The position numbers and the translations under genes were made by a program. Positions 16,738-25,169 of a stretch of DNA of 50,964 nt are shown here, piece by piece. This DNA comes from Paracoccaceae bacterium (GTDB lineage Bacteria; Pseudomonadota; Alphaproteobacteria; Rhodobacterales; Rhodobacteraceae): contig JANZZL010000131.1 in NCBI GenBank assembly GCA_026419405.1, forward strand, positions 1 through 50,964, in the 5' to 3' direction. Numbering within the stretch: position 1 is the stretch's first letter; every line of letters begins with the position of its first letter. The notes beneath the pieces are model-generated. The model saw only the letters and a list, made by a program, of their open reading frames with translations, did no database searches and was not told where the DNA came from.

Positions 16738-19700
16738 GCCTCCAGGCCCGGCTGGCCGCGGCCGCGCTCGCCGCCGCCCTGGCGCTCGGCGGCGCAGCCG
16801 CGGCGGAGACGGCGCGCGTCCGCTCGGGCGATCACGGAAGCTTCACCCGGCTGGTGATCGAGCTCCCCGCCCCGGCGGACTGGCGCTTCGGGCGCACCGA
16901 GGCGGGCTATGCGCTCGACTTCGGGCGCGCGGGCGTGGTGCTCGACCTCGGCGAGGTGTTCCGCACGATCGGTCGCGACCGGATCGCCGCGGTCGCCCAG
17001 GAAGCCGACGGACGTCTGGCGCTGACGCTCGGCTGCCGGGACTGCCACGCCACGGCGCTTTCCTACCGCGACAGCTGGATCGTGATCGACGTCGCCGCCG
17101 GCCCGCCGCCTCCCGGATCGCCCTTCGAGGCGCAGCTGCCGAGCGCCCGGTCCCCGGCTGCCGAGCCCGTCGCAGAGCCCGTCGCAGAGCCTGTCGCGGA
17201 CCAGGCCGGGGAAACCGCGGCGGCGGACGCCGCGCCACGATCCTCGCCGCCGCCGCGGCCGGCGCCGCGCCCCCCGGCGGCAGCCTTGCCTGACGCGACC
17301 GCCGCCGGGAACATCGTCGGGAGCCTCGCCGGCAACATCGTCGGGGACGTCGCCGGAGCCGCGACGGGGGAACGCGGGGCGGAACCGTTGAGTCCCGGGC
17401 GGCCGGAAGCCGCCGGGCCGCCGGGCCGCGCGTCGGAGGAGGCGGCGGGCGGGCTCACGCCCGCCCCCGACCCTGCCCGGCGGACTGCCGCGCTGCTTCC
17501 GGCAGAGGCCACGCGGGGGCGGCCCGTCTGGCTCACGCCCCCCGCACCGGCGTTTCCCCGGGGTGCAGCCGCGCCGGCGGCAGACCCCGCTGCGCTCCCC
17601 TCCGCGCCGGCGGCAGACCCCGCTGCGCTCCCCGGCGCGCCGGCCGCGGGGGCGTCCATCGGCGCAGAGCGCGACCGCCTGCTGCGGGAACTCGCGCGCG
17701 CCGCCGCCCAGGGGCTCCTCGAGGCCGACGTGCCTGCGCTCGACCGCGCGCGCCGGCCAGTCACGGCCGCGGCGGCGGCTGCGGCACCCGCTCCCGCTCC
17801 GCCGGCGGAGGCGGCACCCGCGGCGGCCGACCATGTCCGCATCGCGGCCGAGACCAGCATCGACCGCGACACCCGCGCCCCCCGCCGCGACGGGGGGGCT
17901 GCCGAGGACGGGCGGGCCTGCATCGACGATGGCGAACTCGACATCGCCTCCTGGGGAGACGCCGCGGATCCCGCCGCCGGCCTGGCCGAGCGCCGCGGCA
18001 GGCTCCTCGGCGAGTTCGACCGGCCCGAGCCGTCCGCGGTCCTGGATCTGGCGCGCTACTACCTGCTCCTCGGTTTCGGCGCCGAGGCGCGGGCGACGCT
18101 CGCGGCCTTCGGAGAGGGGATCGCGGGCGCCGACACGCTCTCCGCCCTCGCCGCGCTGATCGACGGCGAGCGGCCGGCCGGACCGGGCCCCTTCGCCGGC
18201 CAGGCGTCCTGCCCGGGCAGGGCGGCGCTCTGGGCGGTGGTCGCGGAGGGCGTGCCCCGGACCGGGCCGCGGCCGAACGCGCCGGCGGTGATCGCCGCCT
18301 TCGCGGAACTCCCGCCGCACCTGCGGCGCCACCTCGGCCCCGATCTGGCCGCCGCGTTCCTCGAGGCGGGCGACGCCGACACCGCGCTTGCGCTGCGTGA
18401 TGCCGCGCTGCGCGCGCCGGGGGCGGTGCCCGAGGACTTCGCGCGCCTGGATGCAGCGCTCGGGCTTGCGGAGGGCGACGGCACGGCAGCGGCGCGTCTT
18501 GCGGAACTGGCGGGCGGCGGCGATGCGGCCTCGGCCGAGGCCTATGCCGCCTATCTGGAGAGCGAGCTTGCCGCGGGCCGCGTGCCAGAGCTGGGCTCGG
18601 TCACCGCGGCAGCGCTCGCCTTCGAGATCGCCGGCACCGACGAGGGCCGCCGTCTCGCCGATGCCGCGCTCGACGCGCTTCTTGCCGAGGGCGATTTCGA
18701 AGGCGCCCGGCAGGAGATCCTGCGCCGGACGGCAGAGACCGGCGCGGAGACTCCGCCCGACGGCGGCGCGGAGCACGCGGGCGCCGCCGGCGCGGGCACG
18801 GCGCAGGCCGGGGCCTGGCGGCGCTTCGCCGACGCGATCACCCGCGGGGCGCCGGATGCCGAGTTCCTCCGCCAGGCCTTCGCCGCGCGGGGGCCGCTGG
18901 CCGCCAGCCTCACGGAGGGCGACGTGGCCACCGCGCTCGCGCTGCGGCTCATCGGGCTCGGCTTCGCCGACGAGGCGCTGCGCTACCTCCCGCGGGAACC
19001 GGTGGGAGAGCCGGCCCGGCTCGCCCTCGCCGAGGCCTTTCTCGCGACGGAGCGCCCGGCGGAGGCATTCGGCGCGCTCGCCGGGCTCCGGGGCCCGGCG
19101 GCCGAGCGGCTGCGGGCGAGGGCGCTCCTGGCGCTCGGCGATGCGCGCGGCGCGGCGGAGCGCTTCGAGGCGGCCGGTGACGCCCGGCTGGCCGAGGGGG
19201 CGGCGCTGCGCGCGGGCGCCTGGGAGCTGCTGGACGAGGCCGGGGACGAGACCCTGCGCGCGCTGGCGCAGGCGCAGGCCGCCCGGTCGGCGCGGGCAGG
19301 TGCCACCCCGGGCGGCGGAGCCGACGGGGCCGGAGCCGCGCCCGGCGGACCGGTTCCCCCGGCCCCGGACGCCGCCGGCCTTCCGCGCGGGACGTCGGAC
19401 GCGGGCGGACCCGGCAGCCCGGCCGCCGTGCAGCCCGGCTCCGCCGCGCCGGCCCCTGCCGGCGCCGGGGGCGGCGGCACCGGCCGGTCCCGGGTCCCCG
19501 ACGGCGGCGCGGCGGACGCGGCGCCGCTGCGTGAAGGCAGCACGCAGCTCTCCCCGGTTCCGCCGGAACCGGCCGGTGACCGGCAGACCTTGGCGGGTGA
19601 CCCCGGATTCGCAGAGGGGACAGCGGGGCGCGAACATGGCGAAGCGGCCACGGCCCCTGCCTCCGGCGATCGTGCAGCGTCCCAGCCCCCGCCGGAGGCG

Positions 19701-19814
19701 GCGCAGGCAGGGCGCGTGGCGCGGGCCCGCGCGGCGCTGGAGGCGGCCCGTGCGGCGCGGGCGCTCGTGGAGGCCGCCCTCGCGCGCGGGACCGGCGGAC
19801 CGCCACCGCCCTGA
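16734..19814 (+). CDS. Large periplasmic protein of the motA operon: AMIN-like N-terminus, linker, TPR-like repeats
   Basis: A 1026-aa protein with a Sec signal peptide (about residues 1-24). Residues 27-120 resemble a small beta-rich AMIN-like domain (GDHGSFTRLVIELP). A Pro/Ala linker to about residue 400 contains DNA-level tandem repeats. From there to about 860, helical hairpins with TPR-like spacing recur (LARYYLLLGFGAEARATLAAF, ALRLIGLGFADEALRYLP, LRARALLALGDARGAAERFEAAGD). A disordered Gly/Ala/Pro tail ends in a helix. Cys101-x-x-Cys104-His105 forms a CXXCH string. The ATG overlaps the motA stop. Position suggests a stator-associated periplasmic protein, perhaps a counterpart of rhizobial MotC; this is inference. 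Confidence 0.75.
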   Translation: MSLQARLAAAALAAALALGGAAAAETARVRSGDHGSFTRLVIELPAPADWRFGRTEAGYALDFGRAGVVLDLGEVFRTIGRDRIAAVAQEADGRLALTLGCRDCHATALSYRDSWIVIDVAAGPPPPGSPFEAQLPSARSPAAEPVAEPVAEPVADQAGETAAADAAPRSSPPPRPAPRPPAAALPDATAAGNIVGSLAGNIVGDVAGAATGERGAEPLSPGRPEAAGPPGRASEEAAGGLTPAPDPARRTAALLPAEATRGRPVWLTPPAPAFPRGAAAPAADPAALPSAPAADPAALPGAPAAGASIGAERDRLLRELARAAAQGLLEADVPALDRARRPVTAAAAAAAPAPAPPAEAAPAAADHVRIAAETSIDRDTRAPRRDGGAAEDGRACIDDGELDIASWGDAADPAAGLAERRGRLLGEFDRPEPSAVLDLARYYLLLGFGAEARATLAAFGEGIAGADTLSALAALIDGERPAGPGPFAGQASCPGRAALWAVVAEGVPRTGPRPNAPAVIAAFAELPPHLRRHLGPDLAAAFLEAGDADTALALRDAALRAPGAVPEDFARLDAALGLAEGDGTAAARLAELAGGGDAASAEAYAAYLESELAAGRVPELGSVTAAALAFEIAGTDEGRRLADAALDALLAEGDFEGARQEILRRTAETGAETPPDGGAEHAGAAGAGTAQAGAWRRFADAITRGAPDAEFLRQAFAARGPLAASLTEGDVATALALRLIGLGFADEALRYLPREPVGEPARLALAEAFLATERPAEAFGALAGLRGPAAERLRARALLALGDARGAAERFEAAGDARLAEGAALRAGAWELLDEAGDETLRALAQAQAARSARAGATPGGGADGAGAAPGGPVPPAPDAAGLPRGTSDAGGPGSPAAVQPGSAAPAPAGAGGGGTGRSRVPDGGAADAAPLREGSTQLSPVPPEPAGDRQTLAGDPGFAEGTAGREHGEAATAPASGDRAASQPPPEAAQAGRVARARAALEAARAARALVEAALARGTGGPPPP
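17163..17198 (+). repeat. Three 12-bp tandem repeats inside the 1026-aa protein gene
   Basis: GAGCCCGTCGCA occurs twice exactly and a third time with two changes, encoding three EPVA units in the Pro/Ala linker. Being in frame, it can change length without breaking the gene. Confidence 0.85.
17571..17636 (+). repeat. Two 33-bp tandem repeats inside the 1026-aa protein gene
   Basis: Two adjacent 33-bp units (17571-17603 and 17604-17636) are identical except in the last three bases. They encode APAADPAALPS and APAADPAALPG in the linker. Confidence 0.85.
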
Positions 19815-19829
19815 GCGCGCCGCCTGCCG

Positions 19830-19860
19830 CCCCCGAGGCCCCACGGGCGGGCCTCGGGGG
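19830..19860 (+). terminator. Strong GC hairpin after the motA operon
   Basis: CCCCCGAGGCCC (19830-19841) pairs perfectly over 12 bp with GGGCCTCGGGGG (19849-19860) around a 7-nt loop, 16 nt after the stop codon. There is no U tract. It suggests that the fliL-motA transcript ends here and that the downstream flhA operon has its own promoter. Confidence 0.6.
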
Positions 19861-21261
19861 CGGACCTCGGGGGCAGGCCGCACAGGTGGGGACCATTGGG
19901 GGCGAACGCCAGGGGCAGACTTCAGAAGGGGGCCGCAAGGGCGGACCCGGAGGGCGGGTCGCACCGGCGGGCCTCGCGGCCGGGCGCAGCTGCGCATCCC
20001 GGGGCCGGGTCTCTCCGGTGAACCACGCGGTGATCTCCCGTGCGGGTCGCACCGGCGGGCCTCGCGGCCGGGCCAGGACGGTGGGGACATGTCGCGGGGC
20101 CAGAAGGCGGAGCCAGGGGCCGGGGGAGGCCCTGACCGAATGGGCTGGCGGCAGAGGCGGGCCGCACCGGAGGGCCGAGCCGGCAGGCCGCGCGGTTGGA
20201 CCTCCAGGGCGGACCTCGGGGGCGGGCCGCAGAGGCGGGCATCTGGGCGCCGACCTCGGGGGGACCTCGGATGGGGGTCGCAAGCGTGGGCTGCACGGGT
20301 GCGGCTCGCCCGGCGCCCGGGCGCGGGCGGCGAGATCGCGCCGCGCGCCGAACGCGATCCGCCTGCACGGCCGGCATGGGAAGGGCATGCAGCGTCGGGG
20401 CGACGCCGCCCCCCGCCCCGCCCAACCGGTGCCGCGGCATGTCGGGATCGCGCCGCCCCCTGGGGGAGCCGGGCGCGGGGCGAGCGGCGCGCGGCTCCTC
20501 CTCCTGACCGTCCGACCCGCGCTGCCCACCGGCCAGAGCACCGGCGCTGACCGCAGCCCGGCGCCCGCATCGCCTGCCGGCCAGCATCAGGCGCTGCGCG
20601 AAGCCCGTTCGGCGTCTGCGCGTCGGGCCCCGCCAGCCCGGCAGCCGCCGCCCCCGGCCGCAGCGATGACGGCAACGACGGCCGCGGCGGCACCGCCTCC
20701 GTCGCGGCCGCAGCTGCCACGGCTGGCACAGTCGCCGCGGCCAGCCCCAGCGGCCGCCGCAGCCATGGCGGCCACGTCGTCCTGGAACCCCGGTCGGACT
20801 TACCGAATCGCAACCCCTGACCCCGTAGCCTGCGCGCATCGTCCAGCTGCAAGAACTGTGGGAAGGGCAAGGATGAGACGAGCGCGCGCGTGCGGCGGCC
20901 TCAGCGCCGAACACCGGCCGGCGACCGCGTCCGCCCGCCTGTCGCGCGCCGGCACAGAGCCAGCGGCCCCGCTCCCGTCGCCGGGTGATGCACTGCCCCG
21001 GCGGGGCGCAGCGCCGGCGGACGCCCGGACACCGCCAGGCCGGGATGCGGCCTGCCCCTCGGTCGGGGACGCGCGGCCGGCCTCGGAGCCGTCGATCCGC
21101 CGCGCGCCCCAGTGCGATCGCCCGTCGCGGATGCGCCCCGCCGAAGCCGGCGGCCGCGCCGGGGGCGTGCCGGGCGGGCGGACAGGCCGTGCCTCGGCAA
21201 CCCCCGCTCGTGCGAAAACCGGGTCCCCTGCGGGATCTCGGCCGCTGGGGGGCAGGGGGGC
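19861..21261. other. Hyper-GC region with scattered repeats, no supported gene
   Basis: About 1.4 kb, very rich in G on the plus strand at first and in C/G later. Every frame is long and open because stop codons are rare at this GC level. Products are Arg/Gly/Pro-rich without family signature, and third-base GC is lower than in neighbouring genes. Motifs such as GGGCGGACC and GGCCGCA recur irregularly. A somewhat AT-richer stretch at 20795-20880 leads to an ATG at 20873 preceded by GGGAAGGG, in frame with the transglycosylase gene; this is the one place that could be a real gene start. Confidence 0.6.
19954..20073. repeat. Pair of exact 32-bp direct repeats
   Basis: The segment 19954-19985 (beginning GCGGGTCGCACCGGCGGGCC, ending GCCGGGC) recurs without change at 20042-20073, 88 bp further on. 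It marks recent duplication in the hyper-GC spacer. Confidence 0.85.
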
Positions 21262-22046
21262 GGTGGTCCCCGCGCGGGCGGAGCTCGCGGCCTCCGACCA
21301 GCTCCCCCTGAGGAGGCGCTCTCCCGCCACCTCCGTGCACGCGGACGCGGCGCCGGACGTGGCGCCGGCCGCCGCAGCCTTCCCCGCCACTCCCCCGCGC
21401 GCGGACACCGGGGGCGCGACCTTCGTCTGGCCGACGTGCCCCGACCGACACCCCCGCGCGCGCGGACACCGGCTTGCGGCGGCTCGTTCCGACCGCCATG
21501 AATCCCCGCCACCCCACCAGGCGCGGACATCGGGCGATCGAGGTGATCAAGGCAACCCGGCCCGCCCCGCCACCTCCGCGCACGCGGATGCGGCGCTGGA
21601 CGAGGCGCCGGCCGCCGCGGCCTTCTGCGCCACTCCCCCGCGCACGGACACCGGGGAGTGCGTTTCCGCGGATCGGACCGGTCGAGCCGCCGCCCGCCCG
21701 CGCGCGGAGCCCGCCGCCCCGTCAGGCGGCGGAGCCGGCACCGGAGACCCGCCGCCCGCGCGCGCGCGGAGCCCGCGTCTCGCAGTTGCGCGAGGAGCGC
21801 AACCGGGCACCGCCGCCCGCACGTGCGCGGAGGCCACGCGTATCAGGCAACTGGCGGAGCGGGTCGAGCCCGCCGCCCGCACGCGCGCGGTGGCCACCTT
21901 TCCCCCGACCAGCACGTCCCGAGCGTCTGCCGCCACCCCCGCCGCCGTCGCCAACCCGGCCACTCCCCCGCGCGCGGAGACCGCCATGGCACGACGCGGT
22001 CGGTTCACCTCACTGCCTGCCGCGCCGGCCGGCGCGGAGGCTGGCG
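21262..22046. repeat. Phased array of degenerate repeats, period 60-63 bp
   Basis: A 21-bp core close to CGCCACCCCCGCGCGCGCGG plus A recurs with its last base at 21282, 21345, 21405, 21466, 21527, 21588, 21648, 21708, 21770, 21831, 21891 and (weak) 21951. The steps are 63, 60, 61, 61, 61, 60, 60, 62, 61, 60 and 60 bp. Further copies, out of phase with these, end at 21978 and 22038. The ten units from 21345 to 21891 match 17-20 of 21 positions. Units from 21708 to 21891 share two variant bases, forming a subfamily. A period of 61 is not a multiple of three, so this is a DNA-level array and not a protein repeat. No cas gene is near; the repeats are far more diverged than those of a working CRISPR array. 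Confidence 0.75.
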
Positions 22047-22180
22047 TTGCCCGTTGCCTGCCGGGGTGCGATCGCGCCGCCGCCGCGCGCGCCGGTGAAG
22101 CCAGATCCGCATCGCGCATTCCGTCCGCCGGCACGGCCGGGCCGACGCCGGTTCCCGCCGGCGCGGTCCGGCCGAAGCCG

Positions 22181-23095
22181 TTGACCAGCAACCGAATCCC
22201 GGGCCCGGTCGCCGGCGGCACAGCGGCGGGTTCGAGGCTCCGGGGGGGCCGCATCACCGGCGATCGGCAGCAGCACGGGGCGTGCTGCCTCCGCCGAAGC
22301 GCGGCCGCGCTCGTGGCGCTGATCCTGCTCGCCGTGCTTGCCCTCCCCGCCCCGGCGCGCGCCGAGCGCTCTGCCCTTGGCACCGATCCCTCCGCGCTCT
22401 GCGACGCGGCCGCGGCCCAGGCCGCGCGCGAGACCGGCGTGCCGCTCGCGGTCCTGCGGGCGATCTCGCTCACCGAGACCGGCCGGCGCCGCGACGGCCG
22501 GTTCCGCCCCTGGCCCTGGACCGTGAACATGGAAGGCACGGGCAAGTGGTTCGACAGCGAGGAGGAGGCCCGCGCCTACGTCGCCCGCCACCACGCGCGC
22601 GGCGCGCGCAGCTTCGACGTGGGCTGCTTTCAGCTCAACTTCCGCTGGCACGGGCACGGGTTCCGTTCGATCGAGGAGATGTTCCAGCCGCTCGCCAACG
22701 CGCGCTACGCGGCGCGATTCCTGGCGGACCTCAGGACCGAGACCGGCAGCTGGAGCCGCGCCGCCGGGGCCTACCATTCGCGCACCCCGCGCCATGCCGA
22801 GCGCTACCGCGCGCGCTTCGACCGGATCCTGGCGCAGCTCGAGGGCGCGCCGCCGCCGGAACCGGCGCCCGAGCTCCTCCTTGCCGCCGGAGAGACCGCC
22901 GGCGAGGTCCCGGCCGAGGCCGCGCCCGCAGAACCCGCGGCGCCGCGGGTCAACACCTTCCCGCTGCTCCAGGCCGCCGCGGGCGGAGGGGCCGCGCTCG
23001 GCTCGCTCGTCCCGCTCGTTGCGGGCGGCGACCGGCGGTTCATCGACCCTCACGGCAGGGATCCCGGCACCGGCGGAGACGGCGATGCCGGCTAG
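22181..23095 (+). CDS. Lytic transglycosylase (SLT-type) of the flagellar operon
   Basis: A periplasmic murein lytic enzyme thought to open the cell wall for the rod or stator. The secure part begins at a signal peptide-like stretch (RRSAAALVALILLAVLALPAPARA) near 22292. It is followed by the SLT fold: CDAAAAQAARETGVPLAVLRAISLTETGR with the catalytic Glu in TETG, then PWPWTVNMEG, FDVGCFQLNFRWH and ANARYAARFL, and GAYHSRTP. The start is uncertain: no in-frame ATG lies near the signal peptide. Options are TTG 22181 (given), GTG 22313, ATG 21986 with GGAG 7 bases upstream, or ATG 20873. The stop overlaps flhA by 11 bp. Confidence 0.8.
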   Translation: MTSNRIPGPVAGGTAAGSRLRGGRITGDRQQHGACCLRRSAAALVALILLAVLALPAPARAERSALGTDPSALCDAAAAQAARETGVPLAVLRAISLTETGRRRDGRFRPWPWTVNMEGTGKWFDSEEEARAYVARHHARGARSFDVGCFQLNFRWHGHGFRSIEEMFQPLANARYAARFLADLRTETGSWSRAAGAYHSRTPRHAERYRARFDRILAQLEGAPPPEPAPELLLAAGETAGEVPAEAAPAEPAAPRVNTFPLLQAAAGGGAALGSLVPLVAGGDRRFIDPHGRDPGTGGDGDAG

Positions 23096-25169
23096 CCTAA
23101 CGGCCAGACTCTTCCAACCGACGGTCCTGCTCGCGCTGGCCCTCATGGCGGTGATCGTGATGATGATCCTGCCGGTGCCCGCGTTCATCCTCGACATCGG
23201 CCTCGCCGCCTCGTTCGCGCTCGCGATCCTGATTTTCACGATCACGCTGTTCATCGAACGGCCGCTCGACTTCTCCGCCTTCCCGACGGTGCTGCTCGCC
23301 TCGCTGATGCTGAGGCTGTCGCTCAACGTCTCCTCGACCAAGCTGATCATCGGCCAGGGCCACACCGGAACCGACGCCGCTGGCGGGGTGATCGAGGGCG
23401 TCGCCATGTTCATCATGGGCGGCAGCGTCTTCCTAGGGCTCGTGGTCTTCTGCGTCCTGCTGATCGTCAACTTCGTGGTCATCACCAAGGGCGCGGGCCG
23501 CATGGCCGAGGTCGGGGCGCGCTTCGCGCTGGACGGGATGCCGGGCAAGCAGCTCGCCATCGACAGCGACATGTCGGCCGGCGCGATCGACCACCGCGAG
23601 GCGAAGGCCCGGCGCGAGCGGGAACAGGCCGAGACGACCTTCTTCGGCTCGCTCGACGGGGCCTCGAAGTTCGTGAAGGGGGATGCCGTCGCGGGGCTCC
23701 TCATCACGCTGCTGAACCTCGTGATGGGCGTGATCATGGGGACGCTGGTCCACGGGATGCCGGCGGGCGCCGCCTTCGAGACCTATGCGATCCTCACCGT
23801 GGGCGACGGGCTGGTGAGCCAGATCCCGGCCGTGATCATCTCGATCGCATCGGCGCTGCTGCTTGCCCGCGGCGGCGCGACGGGGGCGACCGACACCGCG
23901 CTCGGCGCCCAGCTCGGCCGCTACCCGGCCGCGCTCGCCACGGTGGCGGTGATGATGGCGCTCTTCGCCTTCGTTCCCGGCCTGCCGCTGGTGCCGTTCC
24001 TCGCCGGCGCCGCGGTCGTCGGCTGGTTCGCCTGGACGACGGCGAAGGCCGGCCCGCGCGAGACGGCGGATTCGGCGCAGGCCGAGGCAGCGCCGGCGGC
24101 GGCCGAGAAGCCGATGGGCGACATCCTCGACCTCGACGACATCCACGTGGAGTTCGCGCCCGACCTCGTGTCGATGGTGCTCGACCCGGCGACCGGGCTC
24201 GAGGCACGGATCGCCAACATGCGCCGGCACGTCGCAACGACCTATGGCGTGATCCTCCCCGAGATGCGGCTCACCGACAATGCCAACCTGCCCCCCGGCA
24301 CCTACGCGGTGCGCATCCAGGGCGTCGAACAGGCGCAGGACCGCGTGCGGCCGGAGGCCGTCCTGGCGCTGACCGCCGGCGCCGATGTCGAACCGCCGCC
24401 GGGCGAGGAGGTGCGCGAGCCGGTCTACGGCGCGCCGGCCCGCTGGATCGCGCCCGAGGCCCGGGAGGAGGCTGCGCTCCTCGGGCTGACGGTGGTGACG
24501 CCGACCGAGGTTCTGGCCACCCATGTCCTGGAGATCATCAAGCGCAACCTGCCGCGCCTGATGACGCTGAAGGCGCTGCGGCGCCTGCTCGACGAGCTCT
24601 GCCGGCTTTCCGACACCGCGCGCGCCGAGGCAAACCGGCGGATGATCGACGAGCTGATCCCCGAGAAGGTTCCGGTGGACACGCTCCTTGCCGTGCTCCG
24701 GCTGCTGCTCGACGAGCGGGTGTCGATCCGCAACCTGCCGCTGATCCTCGAGGCGATCGCCGAGATGCGCCACACCGGTGCGCCGCCCGAGACGATCTGC
24801 GAGCATGTCCGGCACCGGCTGGGCTTCCAGCTCGTCGCCGAGTTGCGTCGCGCGGACGGGACGATCCCGCTGATCCAGCTCGCCCCCGAGTGGGAGCAGA
24901 CCTTCGCCCGCCACGAGATCGAGGGCGAGCGCGGCCAGACCGACGTGGCGCTGCCGCCCGAGGAGTTCAACCGCCTCGCCCGCGGCATCGCCGAGAAGCT
25001 CGCCCGCGCGGGCGACAACGGCACGAATCCCGCCGTCGTCACCTCGACGCGGCGCCGGCGGTTCCTGCGCACGGTGCTGAAGGCGAAGGGCATCCCGGCG
25101 CCGGTCCTCTCCTTCGAGGAGATCGGGCTGGAGGCGCGGCCGGCGCTCGTCGGGCTGGTGCCGGCATGA
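23085..25169 (+). CDS. flhA: Flagellar export protein FlhA
   Basis: A 694-aa membrane protein forming the nonameric export channel. The N-terminal half holds about eight membrane helices and the FHIPEP region (GAGRMAEVGARFALDGMPGKQ, then AIDSDMSAG). The C-terminal half is the cytoplasmic substrate-docking domain (IHVEFAPDLVSMV, VVTPTEVLATHV, EKVPVDTLLAVLRLLL). The ATG at 23085 has GGAG at 23075-23078. It overlaps the transglycosylase end, and its own stop overlaps the fliR ATG. Confidence 0.96.
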   Translation: MPASLTARLFQPTVLLALALMAVIVMMILPVPAFILDIGLAASFALAILIFTITLFIERPLDFSAFPTVLLASLMLRLSLNVSSTKLIIGQGHTGTDAAGGVIEGVAMFIMGGSVFLGLVVFCVLLIVNFVVITKGAGRMAEVGARFALDGMPGKQLAIDSDMSAGAIDHREAKARREREQAETTFFGSLDGASKFVKGDAVAGLLITLLNLVMGVIMGTLVHGMPAGAAFETYAILTVGDGLVSQIPAVIISIASALLLARGGATGATDTALGAQLGRYPAALATVAVMMALFAFVPGLPLVPFLAGAAVVGWFAWTTAKAGPRETADSAQAEAAPAAAEKPMGDILDLDDIHVEFAPDLVSMVLDPATGLEARIANMRRHVATTYGVILPEMRLTDNANLPPGTYAVRIQGVEQAQDRVRPEAVLALTAGADVEPPPGEEVREPVYGAPARWIAPEAREEAALLGLTVVTPTEVLATHVLEIIKRNLPRLMTLKALRRLLDELCRLSDTARAEANRRMIDELIPEKVPVDTLLAVLRLLLDERVSIRNLPLILEAIAEMRHTGAPPETICEHVRHRLGFQLVAELRRADGTIPLIQLAPEWEQTFARHEIEGERGQTDVALPPEEFNRLARGIAEKLARAGDNGTNPAVVTSTRRRRFLRTVLKAKGIPAPVLSFEEIGLEARPALVGLVPA

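Noticed and set aside
16581-20870. 1429-aa minus-strand frame opposite the 1026-aa gene
   Set aside because: Low-complexity Arg/Gly/Pro product with no signature; the plus strand has signal peptide, domains and coupling to motA.
20850-20875. Sigma-54 promoter before ATG 20873
   Set aside because: TTGCA is present on the minus strand, but the required GG at -24 is CC.
21262-22046. A working CRISPR array
   Set aside because: The period fits type I-E, but adjacent repeats differ at several positions, the inter-core segments are as GC-rich as the flanks, and no cas genes or AT-rich leader are visible.
20873-22180. Long N-terminal extension of the transglycosylase as a confirmed coding region
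   Set aside because: The frame is open, but third-base GC is lower than in real genes here, the 61-bp period breaks frame, and a signal peptide lies in the middle.
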